Source of the DNA: Streptomyces sp. NRRL S-118
GTDB lineage: Bacteria; Actinomycetota; Actinomycetes; Streptomycetales; Streptomycetaceae
NCBI RefSeq assembly: GCF_000716335.1
Contig: NZ_KL591028.1
Location: forward strand, 183,781-204,218
Length of the DNA stretch: 20,438 bases
Direction of reading: 5' to 3'
Shown here: one piece after another, positions 15,258 through 20,438 of the stretch
Layout of the letters: each line of letters begins with the position of its first letter
Numbering within the stretch: position 1 is the first letter of the stretch
Position numbers and translations under genes: made by a program
Notes under the pieces: model-generated
Databases searched by the model: none
Seen by the model: the letters and a program-made list of their open reading frames with translations, nothing else
Told to the model about the DNA's origin: nothing

Positions 15258-15269
15258 TCCCACGTGGGA
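15258..15269. promoter_or_regulatory. 12-bp perfect palindrome TCCCACGTGGGA
   Basis: A perfect palindrome around CACGTG, about 240 bp upstream of the encapsulin start. It is a plausible operator for the 2-MIB operon; no matching regulator gene is seen nearby. The rest of 15121-15541 shows no convincing gene on either strand. Confidence 0.35.
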
Positions 15270-15541
15270 GGTGATGCCGCCGGAAACCTGTGTCCGACAG
15301 TGATGGACGTGTTCCCGGGAGGCGGCGTCGGCCGGTATCCGCAGGGCGTCGGCGACCGGTCCGGCATCCGTCCGACCCCCGTGGAAGGGGCGTCGGTGGT
15401 GGCACCGGCCGCGCGCGGCGGCTCAGTCCGTCATAGGTGGGCGCCGCCGCGTGCAACGGCGGGTCGGGCCGGGCGGACGATGAGAACGACACCGCCGGGT
15501 GAGCTCCGTCCGCGCCCGGCCGGGCGGCGGCACCGTGGTTG

Positions 15542-15736
15542 CTACTCGCCGCCGTCGGTGGTGTGGTTCGTGCTCCCGCGCCCCCGCTTTCCCGAGCGGC
15601 GCAGCAGCTCGCCCGCCGTGAGCGTCACGGCCGCCGCGACACGGACCCAGCGGGGCCCGCCGCGCTCCGCCCACACCACACACGCGCATCCGCCGACGGC
15701 CAGCGCCAGGACGCCGGCCAGTACGAGAACAACCAT
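15542..15736 (-). CDS. Small hypothetical membrane protein, 64 residues
   Basis: ATG 15736 is preceded by an AGGGGTGG ribosome-site-like stretch. The protein begins MVVLVLAGVLALAVGGCACV, one clear membrane helix (about 2-23), followed by WAERGGPRWVRVAAAVTLTA, a weaker second helix, and a basic tail (LLRRSGKRGRGSTNHTTDGGE). Codon use is GC-rich at third positions. No family is recognised and the neighbours suggest no job. It could be a chance open frame, but the start, helix and positive-inside tail favour a real gene. Confidence 0.5.
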   Translation of the reverse strand: MVVLVLAGVLALAVGGCACVVWAERGGPRWVRVAAAVTLTAGELLRRSGKRGRGSTNHTTDGGE

Positions 15737-16208
15737 GTTTCCACCCCTGTTTGCGTACGGTCGAGATCATCCTCCCAGCACGGGGAGAGGAGCCCGCGGT
15801 GGGCCGACCGGTGAGCCCGGCGGCCGGCCTCCCGAGGACGGCCCGCGCCACCACGCGGTACTCGTCCGCCGGATCCCCATCGTGGAGCAGGGCCGCCATG
15901 CCCCGGGAGCCGGCGCTTCCTCGTACCGGTTGCCCCACTTGCACGGCACCGGCTCCACCGCCTGCCGGTGCAAGCGCAGGGCCTCTTCAGCCGACCCCCG
16001 TCGACGAGCCGACCGGTCGACGATCGGCGTGCTCGTGAAGAAGTGGTGGGCTGAGGCCGGAGGACCGGCTCGGCAGCGCCCCGGTAGCGCACCGGCACGG
16101 TGGCGCGGGCCGCTCGGCCGCTCCGGCAGTCGCCGGACTGCGGGCAGGTGACGCCGTCAAGGCCCTGGAGTCCTAGCTCAGACACCAGCCGCAAACTAAG
16201 CCGGATGA
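15737..16208. other. Stretch of about 470 bp with no assignable gene
   Basis: On the minus strand two adjoining frames look partly coding: EEALRLHRQAVEPVPCKWGN near 15990-15930, then after a frame change MAALLHDGDPADEYRVVARA and VLGRPAAGL near 15900-15810. Neither has a clear start, ribosome site or known family, so a decayed gene is possible but unproven. No tRNA, repeat or terminator stands out. Confidence 0.3.
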
Positions 16209-16685
16209 TCAAGCCCCCGCCGCTGTCGCGACCTGTTCATCGTATTCGCGCAGCATCCGCATAACGGTGGCGGGCGAGGGGCGCTGGCCCCTCTTCGCGT
16301 CGCTGGTGATGACGAGGGGCTTGGCGATGTCGCGCAGGCTCATCTCCTGGTCGCGCAGGTGGAGGGCCATGGACAGCATGTCGTCGTCGGTCACCTCGGC
16401 GCCGCCGATGGTCTTGCCGCGCTTCCGCGCGCTCTCGTGGCCTTCGAGAGTGCGGTCGCGGATGTACTCGCGCTCCATGCCGGACATGGCCGCGAGCACG
16501 GTGAACACGATGCCGGAGGGGTCGTGCGAGCCCTTCAGTTCTCCGGCGAGGAACTCCAGGCCGACATCGCTCGCCTTCAGCTCCTCGGCGAGCATGGCGA
16601 GTTCGATGCCGCGGCCGAGGCGTTTGTGCTCGTGGACGACGAGGGTGGCGGCGACGCCGGAGGAGCGGATCTCCCCCAGCGAGCT
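16209..16685 (-). pseudogene. Serine recombinase (resolvase/invertase), 5'-truncated
   Basis: The open frame begins right after an in-frame TGA (16686-16688) and reads LGEIRSSGVAATLVVHEHKR, then LGRGIELAMLAEELKASDVG, GSHDPSGIVFTVLAAMSGME and REYIRDRTLEGHESARKRGK: the second half of the resolvase catalytic domain, its long helix, and the C-terminal helix-turn-helix (SLRDIAKPL ... SPATVMRMLREYDE). The first 60-70 residues, including the catalytic serine, are missing. An internal ATG at 16595 would give 128 residues but no catalysis. The break lies within about 15 bp of the end of the neighbouring regulator gene, so a rearrangement joined them. Resolvases of this kind accompany Tn3-family elements, and a Tn3 transposase remnant lies 2.2 kb to the right. 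Confidence 0.85.
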
Positions 16686-16697
16686 TCACGGCGGCCT

Positions 16698-17675
16698 TTA
16701 AAGATCAAGGTAGGGCCTGTTGTGAAAGTGCTGGTCGCGGTGGGCGAAGGCGCTCCGGTAAGCGGCCGGGGTCATGCCGATCTGGCGGCTCAGGTGCTGG
16801 CGGAGCGACTCGCCGGAGCCGAGGCCGCTGCGGCTGGCCACATGGTCGACGGTGAGATCGGTGGTCTCCAGCAGCTCGCGGGCCCGCAGCAGTCGCTGCT
16901 GGAGCAGCCATTGGAACGGGGTCACACCGGTCTCGGTGGTGAAGCGGCGGGTCAGGGTCCGCACACTGACCTTGGCCTGGCCGGCAAGGTCGTGCAGGGA
17001 GATCGGCTGGTCCAGATGTTGCAGTGCCCAGATGCGGGCAGCGTCCAGTGGGGAGTCGGTCCTGGCCGGCAGTGGGGTCTGCACGAACTGCGCTTGCCCG
17101 CCGTGGCGCACTGGGGTGACGACGGCGGCGCGGGCCGCCGCGTTGGCCACGGCCGCTCCATAGTCGGAACTGATCAGGTGCAGACACAGGTCGATCCCGG
17201 CGGCCGAGCCCGCACCGGTGACGATCCGCCCGTCCTCGGCGAACAACCGGTCGGCATCCACCCGCACTGCGGGGAAGGCGCGCTGTAGTTCCTCGGCCAG
17301 AGCCCAGTGGGTGGTGGCAACACGGCCGTCGAGGAGCCCGGCCTGGGCGAGGACGAAGGCACCGCTACAGATCGAGGCAACGCGCTTGCCCGCGGCGGCC
17401 GCCTCCCGCAAGGCGTCCAGCACGGCCGACTCTGCGTAGTGCCGACTGGCGGTCGAGGGAACGATCACCGTGTCCGCCGCCGCAACCACCTCAAGGCCGT
17501 GCCGAATCACCACTTCGATACCACCCGAGGCGGCGACCGCACCGGGCATGGCGGTGCACACCGTCACCTCATAGCCGGGGCGTCCACCGGGTTCGGCGGC
17601 GCCGAGCAGCGCCGACGGCATGGACAGGTCGAAGGGCTTGACCGCAGGGACGGCCAGGACGGCGACACGATGCAT
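16698..17675 (-). CDS. GlxA-family transcriptional regulator (DJ-1/PfpI domain plus AraC-type HTH)
   Basis: A 325-residue cytoplasmic regulator. Residues 1 to about 180 form a DJ-1/PfpI-like domain with nucleophile-elbow SICSGAFVLA (Cys103) and RVATTHWALAEEL (118-130). Residues about 215-312 are an AraC double helix-turn-helix (ISLHDLAGQAKVSVRTLTRR, then LTVDHVASRSGLGSGESLRQ and IGMTPAAYRSAF). ATG 17675 was chosen for AAGGA eight bases upstream; an in-frame ATG at 17732 would add 19 residues lacking family resemblance. It is transcribed away from the oxidoreductase, with a strong dyad between the two, so it probably controls that gene and itself. The DJ-1 domain presumably senses a small molecule; the ligand is unknown. 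Its stop lies ten bases from the truncated resolvase. Confidence 0.92.
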   Translation of the reverse strand: MHRVAVLAVPAVKPFDLSMPSALLGAAEPGGRPGYEVTVCTAMPGAVAASGGIEVVIRHGLEVVAAADTVIVPSTASRHYAESAVLDALREAAAAGKRVASICSGAFVLAQAGLLDGRVATTHWALAEELQRAFPAVRVDADRLFAEDGRIVTGAGSAAGIDLCLHLISSDYGAAVANAAARAAVVTPVRHGGQAQFVQTPLPARTDSPLDAARIWALQHLDQPISLHDLAGQAKVSVRTLTRRFTTETGVTPFQWLLQQRLLRARELLETTDLTVDHVASRSGLGSGESLRQHLSRQIGMTPAAYRSAFAHRDQHFHNRPYLDL

Positions 17676-17718
17676 GGCCAGATCCTTGGATCTCGTGGCT
17701 TTCAGGCCACTGATCTTA

Positions 17719-17734
17719 CCGTGCGTCCGCACGG
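17719..17734. promoter_or_regulatory. Operator-like dyad CCGTGCG-TC-CGCACGG
   Basis: A perfect 7-bp inverted repeat with a 2-base spacer in the 146-bp divergent region between the GlxA-type regulator and the oxidoreductase. It is 44 bp upstream of the regulator ATG and 87 bp upstream of the oxidoreductase ATG, well placed for a shared operator. Confidence 0.5.
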
Positions 17735-17769
17735 CACAGTTGAGCGAGCGGTCGGGCCCCCGCGAACCG

Positions 17770-17790
17770 CGTTTCCCCTTCGGGGAAGCG
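17770..17790 (+). promoter_or_regulatory. Leader hairpin upstream of the oxidoreductase
   Basis: CGTTTCCCC pairs with GGGGAAGCG (one G-T pair) around a TTC loop. It ends 31 bases before the oxidoreductase ATG at 17822, ahead of its GGAG ribosome site. It may shape the 5' leader; no terminator-like tail follows. Confidence 0.35.
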
Positions 17791-17821
17791 TTCCATCTTG
17801 AGGGAAAACGGAGTCAACGCC

Positions 17822-18718
17822 ATGGATGAATCAGTCGTCATCGGGGCAGGCGCGACCGGGGTCGCGACCGCCAGGCAACTGGCTGACAGCGGCAAGCGGG
17901 TCCGCCTCATCACTCGCAGTGGCAGTGGTCCTGATCATTCCGGTATCGAGCGGATCGCCCTGGATGCGGGCCGCACTGAAGAGCTGGCCGAGGCACTGGC
18001 CGGAGCGACCACGGTCTTCAACGCCGCCATGACCGCCTACCAGACCTGGCCGGAGACCATGCCGCCGCTGTTCGCTTCGATCCTCGCCGCGACCGAGCGG
18101 GCCGGGGCCGACTACGTGATGCTCGGCAACCACTACGGCTATCAGCAGACCACCGGGCCGGTCACCGAGCGCACCCCGATGGCCCCGCACACCCGAAAGG
18201 GCCGGGTGAGGGCCGAGCTGTGGCGGCAGGCCAAGGAGGCCCACGACGCGGGGCGACTGCGGGTCACCGAAGTGCGGGCCGGCCAGTACCTGGGCCCGGG
18301 CGCGGTCTCGGCGTTCACCCTGCTGGTCGCGCCCCGGGTCCGCGAGGGGGAACTGGCTCTCGTCCACGGCAATCCCGATGCGGCGCATTCGTTCTCGTAC
18401 ACCAAGGACGTCGCAGCGGCGCTGGTGGCAGTCAGCGGCGACGAACGGGCCTGGGGACGGGCCTGGCACGCCCCGGTCATCACCACGACCCTGCGTCAGG
18501 CCGCGACCGGCCTCGCCGAACTCCACGGAGCGCCCGAACCGCGGTTGGAGCCGCTCACCGAACGGGATATGACGCTGCTGTCGTTCACCGATCCACTGTG
18601 GCGGGAGTTCGCCGAGATGAGCTACATGTCCGAGCGTCCGTTCCTCGTGGACGACAGCGATATCCGCGACACCTTCGGACTCAAGCCCTCAACGCTCCGA
18701 GAAGCTCTGGCGGCCTGA
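17822..18718 (+). CDS. NAD(P)-binding oxidoreductase, NmrA/epimerase-like (atypical SDR)
   Basis: A 298-residue cytoplasmic protein with N-terminal Rossmann fold: VVIGAGATGVATARQLADSG (5-24) carries the GxGxxG dinucleotide signature, followed by VRLITRS and DAGRTEELAEALAGATTVFN, as in NAD-dependent epimerase/NmrA-type proteins. The canonical SDR YxxxK is not obvious; NHYGYQQTTG occupies that region, so catalysis or only cofactor sensing is possible. The second half (FSYTKDVAAALVAVSG, RAWHAPVITTTLRQAATGLA) resembles substrate-binding parts of extended SDRs. ATG 17822 was preferred over ATG 17798 because GGAG lies eight bases upstream and the Rossmann strand starts at once. It is divergent from the GlxA-type regulator, its probable controller, and is followed by a 10-bp-stem hairpin. 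Substrate unknown. Confidence 0.88.
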   Translation: MDESVVIGAGATGVATARQLADSGKRVRLITRSGSGPDHSGIERIALDAGRTEELAEALAGATTVFNAAMTAYQTWPETMPPLFASILAATERAGADYVMLGNHYGYQQTTGPVTERTPMAPHTRKGRVRAELWRQAKEAHDAGRLRVTEVRAGQYLGPGAVSAFTLLVAPRVREGELALVHGNPDAAHSFSYTKDVAAALVAVSGDERAWGRAWHAPVITTTLRQAATGLAELHGAPEPRLEPLTERDMTLLSFTDPLWREFAEMSYMSERPFLVDDSDIRDTFGLKPSTLREALAA

Positions 18719-18725
18719 TGCCCCG

Positions 18726-18756
18726 GTGGGCTGGCCGGGGCTCCCAGCCAGCCCAC
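18726..18756 (+). terminator. Terminator hairpin after the oxidoreductase
   Basis: GTGGGCTGGC and GCCAGCCCAC pair perfectly over 10 bp around an 11-base loop, starting eight bases after the TGA at 18716-18718. It probably also faces transcription from the transposase on the other strand. Confidence 0.75.
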
Positions 18757-18884
18757 GCCTGGACATGAGGTGCGCGAGGTGCTCAACGATCGCGCCACGG
18801 TCCCGTGCTGCGCAGGCGCGCATCAGGTCGAACGCCCGCCACGCAGCCACGTTCATCCAGGGTCGGTAAAGTCCCTGAAATCGT

Positions 18885-20438
18885 TCATCGCTTCTCCATC
18901 CGCGAGCGGTCGGCGACCGCCGCCGGGGTGCGCGGGCGGGGCACAGTGGATTCCGACCCCAGGTCGAGGCGCCTTTCCATGTCCAGGCGGAAGGTGCCGT
19001 ACGGGTTGACGTTGGACCAGAACAGCGCGGTCAGGCCACGCCGGTCCTCGTCGCTCAGCTTCTTCGCCCAGGCCGGTTCGACCAGGACCTGCTGCACCAG
19101 CAGGGTGTTGACGTGGACGAGCGCGGACTGGAGCAGGTGCAGGGCGAGCATCGAGGTCTCGGCGTGCTCCTTGTCCGGGCCGGTCGGGGCGCCGTCCTTG
19201 CCGTAGTGGAGCACGGTGTTCGCGCTGTTCCAGTTCTCCACGACCTGGAGCCCGCCGTGGATCTCCCGGCGCAGGCCGCGGCTGGCCAGGCAGTCGCACG
19301 CGAAGATCGTGCGCACGGCCCTGCCAAGCTCTTCGAGAGCTGGTAGGTGGGGTGCTTGGGGCCACCACGGGTGAAGCGCCGCAGCACCTGCTCCGCCTCC
19401 GCCGTCCCCAGCCGGAGCGCGGTCGCGTACTTCACCATCTGGTCGTACTGCTGCTCGATCAGCTCCCAGCGGATCGGCCGCGTCAGCGAAGCGCCGAGGG
19501 CCGGCCAGCCGGGCGGGGCGTCGTCCGGGCGGTACAGGCGGATGCTGCCGATGTTCTTCAGCCTGGGCAGCAGACAGAGGTTGAGCAGTTCGGTGAAGGC
19601 GAACCCGACCACGCTCGCGCCGTGCGTGTCGACGTAGTTCGACTCGATCTCGGCGTCCGTGCAGTGCCGCAGCAGGCCCTCGATCATCGCCGCGACCTCG
19701 GACGACGAACAGCTCTTGAGCTGGGAGTAGATGCAGACGTTTTCCGCTCGACGTGCCAGTAGATCATCACGCCGTTGCCGCCCGAGGACCAGGACCCGAA
19801 CTTCTTCGAGTCCGACGCGCACGCGGTGCCGCGGCCCCACCATGCGGTGTCTCGGGCGGTGAAGGTGGAGTTCACCAGCCTGGTGACGGCGGCCCGCAGG
19901 TTGTCGACAGTGATGAAGTGCCGCCGCACGGGCCGCAGCGCGGCCTCGCTCTCGCCGTGCTCGCCGGTCGCGGCGATCGCGCGGATGCCCATGTTCGTGC
20001 CCAGTGCGAAGAGGGCCAGCAGCAGGCGGCGCTGGAGGACGTCACGCTCGATGCGCTCGTAGGCGGCCACCGAGGAGAACTCCTCGGTGAAGCCGGTGAG
20101 GAAGTCGGCGTTCTTCAGCACGTCCAGGAGGTCCAGGACGCCCCAGCGGCGTGCGACCTCCTCCTTGAGGGTCGCCAGGCCGGTGGGCTCGGCCAGCGGT
20201 TCCAGCTTCGGCACGGTGATCCACGGCTCGCCCTTGCGGGTGGTGACCTTCACCCGGCCCGCGCTGCCGTCCATGAGCGCGCGGGACAGCTGGTCCAGGC
20301 CCGCGGCCATGCGCTTCTTCAGGTCCGCGATGAATGCCCGCGGGTTCAGCGGCTGGCGGATCGCGGCGTAGTGCACGGCGCGGGTGGCCTCGAAGTCGCC
20401 GGGCAGGCGCCACAGGGCGAGGGGGCGGCGGGGGTGGC
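18885..20438 (-). pseudogene. tnpA: Tn3-family transposase (tnpA), two frameshifts, 5' end beyond window
   Basis: Three consecutive minus-strand frames make one Tn3-type transposase C-terminal half. Frame 1 (right edge to about 19743) has [20 protein letters not shown] and [10 protein letters not shown], with the first catalytic Asp. Frame 2 (about 19741 to 19350) has [20 protein letters not shown] with the second Asp, then [20 protein letters not shown]. Frame 3 (about 19350 to 18885) has [20 protein letters not shown] and [18 protein letters not shown] with the catalytic Glu, then [17 protein letters not shown]. Each junction behaves as the loss of one base: in the A-run of CGGAAAACG at 19740-19743, and where CAGCTCTC replaces an expected CAGGCTCTC near 19350. 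All three DDE residues survive, so decay is recent or the breaks are sequencing errors. The protein begins beyond the right edge. The terminal inverted repeat should lie just left of the stop; GGGTCGGTAAAGTCCC starting at 18860 is a weak candidate. Confidence 0.9.

Noticed and set aside
15064..15303. 79-codon plus-strand frame upstream of the encapsulin gene
   Set aside because: It starts in the purine tract (EREEKKRKR) with no ribosome site, and its codon use is unlike the neighbours.
19736..19748. Programmed -1 frameshift in the transposase
   Set aside because: The site is CGG AAA ACG in the reading frame, not a slippery heptamer, and Tn3 transposases are not known to use frameshifting.
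1..20438. CRISPR arrays, tRNA, rRNA or riboswitches
   Set aside because: Scanned by eye on both strands; no spaced repeat array, cloverleaf with CCA-type acceptor, or known riboswitch core was seen.

Overview
The window is high-GC DNA with Streptomyces-type codon use: third positions are mostly G or C, and GTG starts and GGAG-type ribosome sites are common. Gene content points to a Streptomyces chromosome, probably an accessory or arm region: a modular polyketide synthase, the 2-methylisoborneol (earthy odour) operon, an orphan immunity gene, several broken genes and decayed transposon parts.

Left third (1-6240, minus): the first 2080 residues of a type I PKS whose C-terminus lies beyond the left edge. 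It reads FAAL-type AMP ligase, ACP, KS, malonyl-type AT, KR. A fatty or aryl acid would be activated as an acyl-adenylate, loaded onto the ACP, extended once with malonate and ketoreduced. Bases 6241-6886 hold a broken TetR-like remnant and two operator-like dyads. A secreted SGNH esterase follows (6887-7759, plus), with a strong hairpin after it.

Middle (7940-11131): a tightly coupled minus-strand operon encodes a 30-residue membrane peptide, an ECF sigma factor and a cysteine-rich membrane protein. Next come a probable frameshifted small gene, an Imm49-family immunity protein with no visible toxin, and a scrambled DJ-1/PfpI-like pseudogene.

The 2-MIB operon (15019-11206, minus) runs in the order EshA-type family 2B encapsulin shell with a cyclic-nucleotide-binding domain, 2-methylisoborneol synthase with a long low-complexity N-terminus, and geranyl diphosphate C2-methyltransferase. 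The methyltransferase makes 2-methyl-GPP and the synthase cyclises it; the synthase is the expected cargo of the shell. The shell gene has a strikingly AT-rich, pyrimidine-tract leader.

Right end (15542-20438): a small membrane protein, a 5'-truncated serine recombinase, a GlxA-type AraC regulator divergent from an NAD(P)-binding oxidoreductase with a dyad between them, and a Tn3-family transposase broken by two single-base frameshifts and running off the right edge. The regulator/oxidoreductase pair may be a passenger of a decayed Tn3-type element.

The strongest system here is the encapsulated terpene pathway. The least described candidate is the peptide/ECF sigma/Cys-membrane-protein operon.
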